This document shows, in pieces, positions 7,729-16,451 of a stretch of 64,000 nt of DNA. How positions within the stretch are numbered: position 1 is the stretch's first letter; each line of letters opens with the position of its first letter. The stretch is from Chryseobacterium potabilaquae (lineage in GTDB: Bacteria > Bacteroidota > Bacteroidia > Flavobacteriales > Weeksellaceae). The notes beneath the pieces are model-generated. The model did no database searches. It was given only the letters and a program-made list of their open reading frames with translations, and was not told the DNA's origin. Location: contig NZ_CACVBR010000005.1 in NCBI RefSeq assembly GCF_902728265.1, forward strand, positions 96,954-160,953, given 5' to 3'. The translations under genes were made by a program, and so were the position numbers.

Positions 7729-9318
7729 TTATCTCAACAAAACCTCACTCATCACACCAATCTCCTCCAAAAATACTCCATCATGCGAAATCACCACCAA
7801 AGTCCCATGATAATCTTTAATAGAATGGGTAAGAATCTCCACATTTTGCAGGTCTAAATTATTAGTAGGTTCATCAAGAATAATCATATCTGGGGCTTTA
7901 TTGCTGAGGGAAAGTCCGCACAGAAGAAGACGCAAACGTTCTCCCCCACTCAACACATCACATTTTTTATCCCAAGTTTCTTTTCCAAACAAAAACCTTG
8001 ACAATAATGTTTTCACTTCAGATTCCTGCAAGGAATTATCATTGAACTGTTGGACAAAATCATAAATCGTTGCCCATTGGTCAATTAAAGAATACTCCTG
8101 ATCAATATAAATCACTCGAAAATCTGATCTCGAAATAGTCCCTCCCGACGGTTGCAAACCTCCTAGCAAAAGCTTAATCAAAGTTGTTTTTCCTGAACCG
8201 TTTGGGCCTTTAATAGAAATTCGGTCACCACTTCGAATCTCAAGATTAAGATTCTCTGTCCAAAGATTTTGATTATCGTATTTGAAATTAATTTCCGATG
8301 CGGAAATCAAAATTTTTCCCGAATGTAAATTAGAGTCATTAAAATTCACTTTCATCTGATCATAATTTTTCACAGCCGAACGTAAATCCCTCAAATCTCC
8401 GGAAATACCATTGATTTTCTCGGCATGAACACTCTTCAGTTTCGAAGAGTTTTTCTCAGCATTATTTCGCATCGTATTCATCATAATTCTTGCTACACCC
8501 GATTTTTCCTGCTTCCCTTTTCCTCTTGCATCCAGCTTTTGTTTTCGTTCCAACGTTTCGCGTTCCTTTTCTTTGGCTTTTTTCAATGCCCGTTCTTTCG
8601 AATGAATATCGTTTTGTAGCGCCTCGTTCTCCATTTCTTTTTGACCGACGTAGAAATCATAATTCCCACCATAGCTCGAAATACCTTGATTACTCAATTC
8701 AAAAATAGTATCAACCAAATTCAGTAATGTTCTGTCATGACTGACTATTACAATTGTTGAACTTGTTTTTTGTATAAAATCATACAATAGGTTTCGTGCT
8801 TCCTTATCGAGATGGTTAGTCGGTTCATCGAGTAAAATAATATCGGGTTCATTGATTTGAATTCCGGCAAGAAAAACTTTTGTTTTTTGCCCTCCGCTCA
8901 GGCTTTCCAGCTTTTGATGGATGTCAATATTTTCAAGTTTCCAATATTGTAAAGCTTGTTGACAGCGCTCTTCAATATCCCAGTCATCATTCAATATTTC
9001 AAAATAGACTTCATCCACTTCTCCATTCGTAATTTTTTGAAGTGCCTCTAATTTTGTATTGATTTTCAAACATTCCGCCACTGTCAGATCATTAAAATTC
9101 CCAAACATCTGTGGAATATAAAAAACTTCACCTTGAACATGAACATTTCCACTCAAAGGTTCAATTTGATAGGCCATCATTTTTAACAACGTAGATTTTC
9201 CCATGCCGTTACTTCCAACCAGCGCCGATTTTGTATGAGAAGATAGTGTAATATTAATAGAATTAAAAAGTAGATTCCCCGCAGGAAACCCAAAAGATAT
9301 ATCGTGTAGAAAAAGCAT
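7729..9318 (-). CDS. ABC-F family ATP-binding cassette protein
   Basis: 529 residues with two ABC ATPase domains and no membrane segment, the layout of ABC-F proteins that act on ribosomes. Domain 1 has Walker A GSNGMGKST (35-43), signature LSGGQKTK and Walker B IILLDEPTNHLD. A charged helical linker rich in Lys and Glu (about 225-300) follows. Domain 2 has GPNGSGKTT, LSGGERLRL and MIILDEPTNNLD. The housekeeping translation factors (EttA/Uup type) and antibiotic-protection proteins share this architecture; the fairly short length and divergent linker do not let me choose between them. Monocistronic. Confidence 0.92.
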   Translation of the reverse strand: MLFLHDISFGFPAGNLLFNSINITLSSHTKSALVGSNGMGKSTLLKMMAYQIEPLSGNVHVQGEVFYIPQMFGNFNDLTVAECLKINTKLEALQKITNGEVDEVYFEILNDDWDIEERCQQALQYWKLENIDIHQKLESLSGGQKTKVFLAGIQINEPDIILLDEPTNHLDKEARNLLYDFIQKTSSTIVIVSHDRTLLNLVDTIFELSNQGISSYGGNYDFYVGQKEMENEALQNDIHSKERALKKAKEKERETLERKQKLDARGKGKQEKSGVARIMMNTMRNNAEKNSSKLKSVHAEKINGISGDLRDLRSAVKNYDQMKVNFNDSNLHSGKILISASEINFKYDNQNLWTENLNLEIRSGDRISIKGPNGSGKTTLIKLLLGGLQPSGGTISRSDFRVIYIDQEYSLIDQWATIYDFVQQFNDNSLQESEVKTLLSRFLFGKETWDKKCDVLSGGERLRLLLCGLSLSNKAPDMIILDEPTNNLDLQNVEILTHSIKDYHGTLVVISHDGVFLEEIGVMSEVLLR

Positions 9319-9443
9319 GATTTCTTTCTTAATTAAGGTTAGAACTCCAATAACTTTTTAGCTATTGTTTATTAAATTGGAAAGAAATTGTATCCTACAT
9401 GTCTGCTATTTGGGGTTTGTGCAGCAAATATAGTGATTTTTTT

Positions 9444-9513
9444 GGAGCTGTCTCCCGCTTTCCGCTACAATCTTTTTTCTTTAAAAAAAGGATTTCCACT
9501 ACAATCGGGGCTA
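9444..9513. repeat. Candidate flavobacterial extragenic repeat
   Basis: The element starts GGAGCTGTCTCCCGC and ends CAATCGGGGCTA. It contains an internal near-repeat (CCGCTACAATC at 9462-9472 and CCACTACAATC at 9495-9505) separated by a T-rich/A-rich stem (TTTTTTCTTTAAAAAAA). It resembles an intergenic repeat I recall in flavobacterial genomes, with its typical GGAGCT...GGGGCTA ends. Repetition cannot be shown from one copy. Confidence 0.45.
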
Positions 9514-9627
9514 AATTTTCCAACACTCTATCAAATAGTTGCCCTTTAAAATCTTCTTCTGAAGCTTTAAAAACTCCTCTTTTACAAATCCGAACTGAAC
9601 CAATAAATTATTTTCATCAAAAATGCG

Positions 9628-9635
9628 TAACTTTG
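9628..9635 (+). promoter_or_regulatory. hpt -7 promoter box
   Basis: TAACTTTG followed by CCGCC matches the Bacteroidota -7 consensus. It lies inside the longest possible hpt reading frame, which rules out the ATG at 9623 and supports the ATG at 9653. Confidence 0.65.
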
Positions 9636-9652
9636 CCGCCTACTATTTTTTT

Positions 9653-10207
9653 ATGGAAAGCATTAAAGTTCACGACAAAACTTTCGTTCCTTATTTAGAG
9701 GACACCGAGATTCAGGAGATTGTAAAAGAGACGGCATTAAAAATTTATGAAGACTATAAGGATAAAGTTCCTGTTTTTATTGGAGTTTTGAATGGCGTTA
9801 TCATGTTTTTTTCAGATCTTTTAAAATATTATCCGGGAGAATGCGAGATCGCTTTTATTCAGATGAGTTCGTATGTAGGGACAGAATCTACGGGAATTGT
9901 TTATCAGAAAATGGAGTTGACAAAAGATGTAAAGGAACGACATATCATTCTTGTGGAAGATATCGTGGATACAGGGAATACCGTGGAAAGTCTTTTCAAG
10001 TATTTTAAGGAAACACAACGTCCAAAATCAGTAAAACTAGCTTCCTTTCTATTAAAACCAGAAGTTTATAAAAAAGATTTTAAACTTGATTATATCGGGA
10101 AGGAAATCCCTAATAAATTTGTTCTTGGATATGGATTGGATTATGATGAACTAGGAAGAAATTTACCTAATTTATATCAATTAGAAGAAGGGAAAATCAA
10201 CGAGTAG
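9653..10207 (+). CDS. hpt: Hypoxanthine phosphoribosyltransferase
   Basis: 184 residues from the chosen ATG. It salvages hypoxanthine (and usually guanine) with PRPP to IMP/GMP in the cytosol. The PRPP-binding motif IILVEDIVDTGNTVESL is clear, with FIGVLNGVIMF as the first loop and KLASFLLKP and DYIGKEIPNKFVLGYGLDYD towards the C-terminus. An ATG ten codons upstream (9623) is in frame, but the -7 promoter box overlaps it. The neighbour adk also serves nucleotide metabolism, 133 bases downstream. Confidence 0.95.
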   Translation: MESIKVHDKTFVPYLEDTEIQEIVKETALKIYEDYKDKVPVFIGVLNGVIMFFSDLLKYYPGECEIAFIQMSSYVGTESTGIVYQKMELTKDVKERHIILVEDIVDTGNTVESLFKYFKETQRPKSVKLASFLLKPEVYKKDFKLDYIGKEIPNKFVLGYGLDYDELGRNLPNLYQLEEGKINE

Positions 10208-10218
10208 TGGTAGCAAAT

Positions 10219-10306
10219 TAGCTACTAGCTACTAGCTACTAGCTTTTTAAATTTAGATCAAGAATACAAATAAAATATTAACTAAAAAAGCTAGAAGCTA
10301 ACAGCT
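10219..10306 (+). repeat. TAGCTAC tandem repeat forming an imperfect hairpin
   Basis: Three full copies of TAGCTAC and a partial one (10219-10244) follow hpt. A second stretch at 10285-10306 (AAAAAGCTAGAAGCTAACAGCT) is close to the reverse complement of the repeat plus its T run, so the RNA could fold into a long imperfect stem with an AT-rich loop. It may act as a terminator or processing site between hpt and adk. Confidence 0.55.
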
Positions 10307-10340
10307 TATTTTGCTAAAGGCTAAAAGGCAAATCAACATT

Positions 10341-10919
10341 ATGATAAACATTGTTTTGTTCGGCCCTCCAGGAAGTGGAAAAGGAACGCAAGCTCAAAAT
10401 CTGATCCAAAAGTTTAACTTAAAACAAATCTCAACAGGTGACCTTTTCAGGTTCAACATGAAAAATGACACTGATCTTGGAAAACTGGCTAAATCTTATA
10501 TTGATAAAGGGGAATTAGTTCCAGATCAGGTAACGATAGATATGCTGATTGATGAGATCAGAAAACCGACCGATACCAATGGCTTCATCTTTGACGGATA
10601 TCCACGAACAGTAGCTCAAACTGAAGCACTGGAAAAAATCGTAAAAGAAGAACTGAACGACGATATCGATATCTGCCTTTCTCTGGTCGTAAAAGATCAA
10701 ATATTAGTAGAAAGATTACTAAAAAGAGGAGAAACAAGTGGAAGATCAGATGACAGCAATGTAGAAATCATTGAAAATAGAATTAAAGAATACTACGCAA
10801 AAACAGCTGAAGTAGCTGAGCTTTACAAGCAGCAAGGGAAATATGTAGAAGTAAATGGTGTGGGAGAAATCAATGAGATTTCGGACAAGCTTTTTGCTGA
10901 AGTAGAAAAAGTAAAATAG
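10341..10919 (+). CDS. adk: Adenylate kinase
   Basis: 192 residues from the ATG at 10341, which directly begins MINIVLFGPPGSGKGT with the P-loop at residues 8-16. An in-frame ATG ten codons upstream would add a tail not expected in the family. It interconverts ATP, AMP and ADP in the cytosol. Further motifs are ISTGDLFR, FIFDGYPRTVAQ and a short lid around RLLKRGETSGRSDD, the short-lid form without zinc cysteines. It lies between hpt and obgE on the same strand and may be transcribed with them. Confidence 0.95.
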   Translation: MINIVLFGPPGSGKGTQAQNLIQKFNLKQISTGDLFRFNMKNDTDLGKLAKSYIDKGELVPDQVTIDMLIDEIRKPTDTNGFIFDGYPRTVAQTEALEKIVKEELNDDIDICLSLVVKDQILVERLLKRGETSGRSDDSNVEIIENRIKEYYAKTAEVAELYKQQGKYVEVNGVGEINEISDKLFAEVEKVK

Positions 10920-10989
10920 TTATAGGAAATGACTGATGGGTTCTTTATTTTACTCATTATTCAGACCTCATAACTCATAATTATAAGAA

Positions 10990-11973
10990 ATGTCAAATTT
11001 TGTAGATTACGTAAAGATTCATTGTAAAAGCGGGCATGGAGGTGCTGGTTCTGCCCATCTTCGCCGTGAAAAGTATATTCCTAAAGGAGGTCCTGATGGT
11101 GGAGATGGTGGTCGCGGAGGTCACGTTATCATGAAAGGAAATGCTCACGAATGGACTTTACTACCCCTTCGCTATACCCGTCATGTGAAAGCTGAACGCG
11201 GTGAAAATGGAGGCAAAAACCAACTTACAGGAGCTTACGGAGCGGATGTCTATATCCAGGTTCCCATTGGAACGATTGCTAAAAATGAAGAGGGTGAAAT
11301 CATCGGTGAAATCCTAGAAGATGGTCAGGAAATTATCTTAATGCAAGGAGGAAAAGGAGGTTTAGGAAATGAACATTTTAAATCTTCCACCAACCAAACT
11401 CCAAGATATGCACAACCAGGACTTCCGGGTGAAGAGGGCTACATAGTTTTTGAACTTAAAATTTTAGCTGATGTAGGGTTAGTAGGTTTCCCTAATGCCG
11501 GAAAATCTACTCTGTTAGCCTCCGTTTCTGCTGCAAAACCCAAAATTGCCAATTACGCATTTACCACTTTAACGCCCAATTTAGGAATTGTTGATTACCG
11601 AAATTACAAATCTTTTGTAATGGCAGATATTCCTGGGATTATTGAAGGAGCAGCGGAAGGGAAAGGACTCGGTCACAGATTTTTAAGACATATTGAAAGA
11701 AATTCTATTTTATTATTTTTAATTCCGGCTGATTCTGAAGATCATTTTCAGGAATTTAAAATTTTAGAAAATGAACTAAAAGAATATAACCCTGAATTGC
11801 TAGATAAGGATTTCATTATTTCTATTTCAAAGTCTGATCTTTTAGACGATGAACTGAAAAAAGAAATCGCTGCGGAATTCCCCGAAAATAAACAACCTTT
11901 ATTTTTCTCAGGGGTGACCAGCGAAGGTCTTGTCGAGCTGAAGGATGTTATTTGGAAACATCTTCACGGATAA
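10990..11973 (+). CDS. obgE: GTPase Obg
   Basis: 327 residues. The N-terminal glycine-rich Obg fold (1-158) shows [27 protein letters not shown] and [11 protein letters not shown]. The GTPase domain has G1 GFPNAGKST near 166, G3 DIPGIIEGA and G4 SKSD. Obg proteins act in large-subunit ribosome assembly and stress control. The variable C-terminal OCT domain is absent, as is usual in this phylum. It follows adk by 70 bases, and a terminator follows it. Confidence 0.97.
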   Translation: MSNFVDYVKIHCKSGHGGAGSAHLRREKYIPKGGPDGGDGGRGGHVIMKGNAHEWTLLPLRYTRHVKAERGENGGKNQLTGAYGADVYIQVPIGTIAKNEEGEIIGEILEDGQEIILMQGGKGGLGNEHFKSSTNQTPRYAQPGLPGEEGYIVFELKILADVGLVGFPNAGKSTLLASVSAAKPKIANYAFTTLTPNLGIVDYRNYKSFVMADIPGIIEGAAEGKGLGHRFLRHIERNSILLFLIPADSEDHFQEFKILENELKEYNPELLDKDFIISISKSDLLDDELKKEIAAEFPENKQPLFFSGVTSEGLVELKDVIWKHLHG

Positions 11974-12007
11974 TAGTCTTAAATATTTATAAAGAAACGT
12001 ACTACAT

Positions 12008-12039
12008 AAGGGTTGCCTCTGAGGGCAACCTTTATTTTT
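12008..12039 (+). terminator. Terminator after obgE
   Basis: AAGGGTTGCC (12008-12017) pairs with GGCAACCTTT (12024-12033), one wobble pair, followed by TATTTTTAG. Confidence 0.85.
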
Positions 12040-12089
12040 AGTTCCATTTTGGAATAGTTCTTGAAAGAATGTAACCAAATATAAAAATC

Positions 12090-12584
12090 ATGAAATACTT
12101 GCTTAGTTTTCTTGCATTTGCACTGATGTTATCATGTAACTCTCAAACACCTGTTTCCTCATATTCTAAAATTGAATATGAAGCAGGAGGGTGTTTCGGT
12201 TCTTGTCCTATTTTTACAATAGCCATCAATCCGGATAGAACGGCTATTTTAGAGGCAGAGCATTTCAATTTCAACAAAAATCAAACATTTTCAAAAAGTG
12301 ATTTTTCAAAGCCCAGAGAAGGAACTTTTACTACAACCATCAAAGAAAAAGATTATCAAAAATTACTCTCTTTATTAGATGGATTGAATATAAAAAGTCT
12401 TAATGAAAACTATGGGAAAAGAAATATTACAGACATGCCATCAGCCTATCTCCGAATTCAATTTAAAGATGGAACATCAAAGAATATTGAGGATTATGGA
12501 AAACATGGCACCGAAAAGCTTGCGGAAATGTATACATTTTTTGAGAATTTAAGGCATAATCAACAATGGACCAAAGTAAAGTAG
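12090..12584 (+). CDS. DUF6438 lipoprotein
   Basis: 164 residues. The first 16 form a lipoprotein signal peptide with lipobox LMLSC (Cys16), so the mature protein should be membrane-anchored in the envelope. The core begins with IEYEAGGCFGSCPIFTIAI, the cysteine-containing motif of DUF6438, and continues with DGTSKNIEDYGKHG. The function of the family is not known. Terminators lie on both sides, so it is probably a single-gene unit. Confidence 0.85.
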   Translation: MKYLLSFLAFALMLSCNSQTPVSSYSKIEYEAGGCFGSCPIFTIAINPDRTAILEAEHFNFNKNQTFSKSDFSKPREGTFTTTIKEKDYQKLLSLLDGLNIKSLNENYGKRNITDMPSAYLRIQFKDGTSKNIEDYGKHGTEKLAEMYTFFENLRHNQQWTKVK

Positions 12585-12605
12585 TTCCATTTAAAAATAT
12601 TAAAC

Positions 12606-12613
12606 TACCTTTG
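12606..12613 (+). promoter_or_regulatory. Candidate -7 box upstream of the RhlE-type helicase
   Basis: TACCTTTG matches the consensus exactly. It lies just before the hairpin at 12621-12643, so a transcript started here would begin with the hairpin. No clear TTTG -33 box is present. Confidence 0.45.
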
Positions 12614-12620
12614 CAAAGCT

Positions 12621-12650
12621 AATTCCTTCATTGTGAAGGAATTTTATTTT
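12621..12650 (+). terminator. Terminator after the DUF6438 gene, or helicase leader hairpin
   Basis: AATTCCTTCA (12621-12630) and TGAAGGAATT (12634-12643) form a perfect 10-bp stem with a 3-base loop, followed by TTATTTTAATT. Confidence 0.85.
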
Positions 12651-12667
12651 AATTAAAGATCATTCAT

Positions 12668-13942
12668 TTGAATTTTACAGACTTACACTTAATAGAACCT
12701 ATTGCCAAAGCAATTAAGGAACAAGGATATACAAACCCTACCCCTATTCAGGAAAAATCAATTCCTGAAATTCTAAAAAACAGAGATTTTTTGGGGTGCG
12801 CACAAACAGGAACCGGAAAAACAGCTGCTTTTTCAATTCCTATTTTACAAAAATTATCTAAGAATAACTTTAAGAGTCGTCATATCAAAGCTCTTATTCT
12901 TACTCCTACAAGAGAATTAGCCATCCAAATTGAAGAAAATATAAAGGCCTATGGGAAATATCTTCCTTTAAAGCATTTGGTTATTTTCGGAGGAGTAAAA
13001 CCAGGAAATCAGGAAAATGCCTTAAGGAATGGAGTGGATATTCTAGTGGCAACGCCGGGAAGGCTATTGGATTTCATATCTCAAGGAGTCATCAGCTTAA
13101 AAGAGCTCGAAATATTTGTCCTTGATGAAGCAGATAGAATGCTTGATATGGGGTTTGTCCATGATGTAAAAAGAATCATTAAGCTTTTGCCTCCAAAAAG
13201 ACAGACTTTATTCTTTTCTGCAACTATGCCTTCGGAGATTCAAAAATTAGCAGATTCGATTTTAAACAATCCTGTTAAAGTAGAAGTAACTCCTGTTTCT
13301 TCTACCGCAGAGACCATTAAGCAATCAGTATATTTTGTAGAAAAGGAAAATAAACTCGACCTTCTTACTCATATTTTACAACATGATATTTCGGAATCTG
13401 TATTGGTATTTGCAAGAACTAAACATGGAGCCGATAAAATTGCAAGAAAACTTCAAAAAAGTAAAATTACCACGGAAGCCATCCATGGAAATAAATCTCA
13501 AAATGCAAGACAAAATGCTTTGCAAAATTTTAAGTCCGGAAAAACCAGGGTCTTAATTGCTACAGATATTGCAGCTAGAGGGATTGATATTGATGAACTA
13601 AAGTATGTTATCAATTTTGAACTTTCCGATGTTTCAGAGACCTATGTTCATAGAATTGGAAGGACAGGAAGAGCGGGTTCTGAAGGCACTTCTATATCTT
13701 TTGTGGATGGATTAGATTTACTTAATTTAAGAAATACAGAAAAACTTATTGGTATGAAAATTCCGGTGGTTAAAAATCATCCTTTTCATACAGAAAATTT
13801 GATTGCTCAAAAAAGAGATTCTAATAATAAACCTGTTCCTACCGGATCTGAAAAACCACAATCTTCACGAAACAAAAAAAATGGCCCCGCGCCTATTGGC
13901 TATAAGAAGCCTCATAATAAAAATTTCACCCGAAAAAAATAA
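12668..13942 (+). CDS. DEAD-box RNA helicase, RhlE type
   Basis: 424 residues. It starts with TTG at 12668; no ATG precedes the conserved [14 protein letters not shown] and Q motif (GYTNPTPIQ). Motifs in order: [53 protein letters not shown] and [10 protein letters not shown]. The basic Asn/Lys/Pro-rich tail after about residue 370 is typical of RhlE proteins. It unwinds RNA using ATP, probably in ribosome assembly or RNA decay. A promoter box followed at once by a hairpin precedes it, which may allow attenuation. Confidence 0.95.
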   Translation: MNFTDLHLIEPIAKAIKEQGYTNPTPIQEKSIPEILKNRDFLGCAQTGTGKTAAFSIPILQKLSKNNFKSRHIKALILTPTRELAIQIEENIKAYGKYLPLKHLVIFGGVKPGNQENALRNGVDILVATPGRLLDFISQGVISLKELEIFVLDEADRMLDMGFVHDVKRIIKLLPPKRQTLFFSATMPSEIQKLADSILNNPVKVEVTPVSSTAETIKQSVYFVEKENKLDLLTHILQHDISESVLVFARTKHGADKIARKLQKSKITTEAIHGNKSQNARQNALQNFKSGKTRVLIATDIAARGIDIDELKYVINFELSDVSETYVHRIGRTGRAGSEGTSISFVDGLDLLNLRNTEKLIGMKIPVVKNHPFHTENLIAQKRDSNNKPVPTGSEKPQSSRNKKNGPAPIGYKKPHNKNFTRKK

Positions 13943-13946
13943 ACAC

Positions 13947-13980
13947 ATAAGCCTTCTCGATGAGAAGGCTTATTATATTT
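13947..13980. terminator. Terminator after the RhlE-type helicase
   Basis: ATAAGCCTTCTC (13947-13958) pairs perfectly with GAGAAGGCTTAT (13962-13973) around GAT, then TATATTT. It sits between convergent genes and can serve both. Confidence 0.85.
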
Positions 13981-13997
13981 AGGATAAGAATGATTCT

Positions 13998-15143
13998 TTA
14001 CTCACCATCAGAGTATCGTTGTTCTTGCATTTCATAGCAATAGGCTATGATACAGAAAGGCAATGCTGATGCCCAATAAGAAAAACTCATATATTCCAAT
14101 GTAAATCCTCTTAAAATCGTTTCTATAATAAATGAAGCCATAACACCCCAAATGATCAAAGTAGAAAGAAAAAACACTTGTTTAAATCTTTTAACAAAGA
14201 AAGCCAAAATAACAGTCAATACCAAGAAGAGAAGAGTGACATATTTATTTGCTTGCCCCTGAAGCTGTAACGGATTATACTTTAAGATATAATCAAAATC
14301 TTTTGCGGGAGCTAGTACAGTAAATAACAAGATAGAAAAAGTAATGATAAACCCTATACAAACTTTAATTTTATTCTTAACGTTTGTCTCAAGAAAAGGT
14401 TTTAATAAAAATAAAATTAACGGAATCACCACTACACTTCTCGTAAGACATATTCCTCCCAAGATCAAACCCAATAAAAAAGGTTTTTTAAAATAATCTT
14501 CTTGAAATTTCCTATGCCAATAGAGTATAAAAGCTGATACTAAAATAAATGAAGAAATCAGGTCACTCTTACAAACCAGCTCATATACATAGGATAACGA
14601 AATACTCAGCAGAAAAATGGCCAAAAATTTAATATTTTGATTCTTAAATTCTTTACTCACCGCGTAACCGAACAAGATAAAAGCCGCTACTTGCAGATAG
14701 CCTACATTTCCTAAAAAATAAAAGGGTAATATGATTAAAAGCTGTCCGGGTAGATAAGAGGGAAAGTTGCCCATATAGTTCCGGGTATCATAAATATACT
14801 TTCCGTCAAGCCAATATCTCATTGCATATTCTATCGTCTGCCATCGATCTATTTTAAGTTTATAAGGGTCCTTCAGCACATGCGTCAAACCCAAATAAAT
14901 AACGGAAATAGCAATAACCCAACCGTTTATCATATAAGGTTTTTTTACCCATCTAGAAATCAAAGGGATTCCCCATTTATAAATTCCAATATGGAAAAGT
15001 ATAAAAATAGGCATGAGAATATAAATAGAAATAACAGATTGCCTCACTCCATATTTTACTAGGAATGAAAAATTAATGACAAAATAGACTAAAAACAGAG
15101 TAAATAACTCCCAATTCGAAGCTTTACTGATTTTTTTATCCAT
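13998..15143 (-). CDS. Polytopic membrane protein, GT-C glycosyltransferase-like
   Basis: 381 residues with about nine or ten hydrophobic helices, starting near residue 14. A periplasmic-side stretch after the third helix contains DRWQTIEYAMRYWLDGKYIY and the sequence NYMGNFPSYLPGQ. This YPPG-like turn and overall plan resemble GT-87/DUF2029-type GT-C mannosyltransferases, but I see no decisive catalytic motif, so the call is tentative. It is the last gene of a minus-strand operon with a GSCFA protein, DUF4269 and TatD; the gap to tatD is only 3 bases. Confidence 0.6.
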   Translation of the reverse strand: MDKKISKASNWELFTLFLVYFVINFSFLVKYGVRQSVISIYILMPIFILFHIGIYKWGIPLISRWVKKPYMINGWVIAISVIYLGLTHVLKDPYKLKIDRWQTIEYAMRYWLDGKYIYDTRNYMGNFPSYLPGQLLIILPFYFLGNVGYLQVAAFILFGYAVSKEFKNQNIKFLAIFLLSISLSYVYELVCKSDLISSFILVSAFILYWHRKFQEDYFKKPFLLGLILGGICLTRSVVVIPLILFLLKPFLETNVKNKIKVCIGFIITFSILLFTVLAPAKDFDYILKYNPLQLQGQANKYVTLLFLVLTVILAFFVKRFKQVFFLSTLIIWGVMASFIIETILRGFTLEYMSFSYWASALPFCIIAYCYEMQEQRYSDGE

Positions 15144-15146
15144 AAT

Positions 15147-15920
15147 TTATTGTATTGTTTTGCCGAATATAGTGCAGGCATTCTCTGTTGTGACACGATC
15201 GATTTCCGAAAAATCTTTGTTATAGATATTGACTAATTTTCCTACGATCAAATCCAGATAAGCACTCTCATTTCTTTTCCCTCTGTGTGGAACTGGTGCC
15301 AAATAAGGTGAATCCGTCTCCAACACTATTTTGTCCAGTGGAATATGTTGTAAAAATTGATCTATTTTCCCATTTTTAAATGTTACAACCCCACCAATTC
15401 CTAATATAAAGTTAAGATCAATAGCATGTTTGGCCTGTTCCAGATTTCCTGAGAAACAGTGGAAAATACCACGAAGTTTGGGATGTTTTTTTCTTTCCAA
15501 GACTTCAAAGGTTTCATCAAAACTTTCTCTCGTATGGATTACTATAGGAAGATCTTTTTCTATAGCCCAATCAATCTGTTGTTCGAAAGCTTTTCGTTGA
15601 ATATCTAAAGTGGTTTTATCCCAATATAAATCAATTCCAATTTCTCCAATAGCAGGAAAGTATCTTTGATCAAGATAGTTTTTAACGATTTCCAATTCCT
15701 TTTCCCAACTTTCCGGTTTTACATAACATGGATGTAAGCCCATCATCGAAAAAATTTGATTGGGGTACTCTTTTTCCAACTGGAGCATTTTTTCATGAGA
15801 TTCTGAATCAATAGCAGGAAGATAAAATTCTGTAATTCCCTTATCTAAGGCTCGTTGAATCATTTCTTTTCTATCTTCATCAAATTCTTCCGAATATAAA
15901 TGAGTATGCGTATCAATCAT
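15147..15920 (-). CDS. TatD family metal-dependent hydrolase (DNase)
   Basis: 257 residues, the normal family length. Metal-binding motifs: MIDTHTHLY at the N-terminus (HxH), GEIGIDLYWD, PIVIHTRES, GIFHCFSG and LETDSPYLAP. TatD proteins are cytosolic 3'-5' exonucleases or deoxyribonucleases linked to DNA repair and turnover. It lies 3 bases from both neighbours in a tight operon. Confidence 0.95.
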   Translation of the reverse strand: MIDTHTHLYSEEFDEDRKEMIQRALDKGITEFYLPAIDSESHEKMLQLEKEYPNQIFSMMGLHPCYVKPESWEKELEIVKNYLDQRYFPAIGEIGIDLYWDKTTLDIQRKAFEQQIDWAIEKDLPIVIHTRESFDETFEVLERKKHPKLRGIFHCFSGNLEQAKHAIDLNFILGIGGVVTFKNGKIDQFLQHIPLDKIVLETDSPYLAPVPHRGKRNESAYLDLIVGKLVNIYNKDFSEIDRVTTENACTIFGKTIQ

Positions 15921-15923
15921 TTT

Positions 15924-16451
15924 TTACAGTTTTAAAAGGTCTTCATAGGGATTTTCTAAATTGAGTAACATTCCAAATGCAGGCTCCGTCTTCATTCCCT
16001 CTTTCTTTAATTTTATTATTTTTTGTTTAAAATCTTCTCCTTTTTCTTCCAATATTTTATATTCAGCGATCATATGCCTGTAAGCATTTTGCTCCATTGT
16101 AGGTTTATTCTGTCCAAAAATCTCAATCGGAAATTCCTCTAACTGAAAATCCAGTATTATGCATCTTTCTTCATTAATCATTATATTTTCTATGCTACAT
16201 TCAGCATTAGGAGGAATCATTTTAAACAAGGTTATCTTTTCTAAAAAAGCAGCTTTCCCTTGAGGATCCACCTCACAAATAATATCCAAATCGCTTCCTT
16301 CAACATCAATCCCAATCGGAATAGTCCCTACTAAAATAGGAGAATAATAGGCTAAATGTTCTAAAATTCGAAACTTAGTAAGAACTTCATACGCCCTTTT
16401 CTGTCTTTCATTTCCTTTTTTTAAATAATCAATGGTTGTAAAATCAATCAT
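15924..16451 (-). CDS. DUF4269 nucleotidyltransferase-fold protein
   Basis: 175 residues. The motif GTIPIGIDVEGSDLDIICEV (about 42-61) has the GS...D-x-D arrangement of the nucleotidyltransferase fold used by DUF4269 (PF14091). EFPIEIFGQNKP later in the chain is also characteristic. The substrate is unknown. Its ATG overlaps the end of the upstream GSCFA gene by 8 bases, and it is followed closely by tatD, so translational coupling is likely. Confidence 0.85.
   Translation of the reverse strand: MIDFTTIDYLKKGNERQKRAYEVLTKFRILEHLAYYSPILVGTIPIGIDVEGSDLDIICEVDPQGKAAFLEKITLFKMIPPNAECSIENIMINEERCIILDFQLEEFPIEIFGQNKPTMEQNAYRHMIAEYKILEEKGEDFKQKIIKLKKEGMKTEPAFGMLLNLENPYEDLLKL

Larger units (their letters stand above)
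9319..9652. other. Intergenic region with a repeat element and the hpt promoter
   Basis: Between the divergent ABC-F gene and hpt. It holds a locally GC-richer element at 9444-9513 and the hpt -7 box at 9628-9635. A 99-codon plus-strand ORF across it reads like translated repeat sequence and overlaps hpt in another frame; it is not called. Confidence 0.6.

Noticed and set aside
9399..9698. 99-codon plus-strand ORF upstream of hpt
   Set aside because: It translates the extragenic repeat and overlaps hpt in another frame; no family features.
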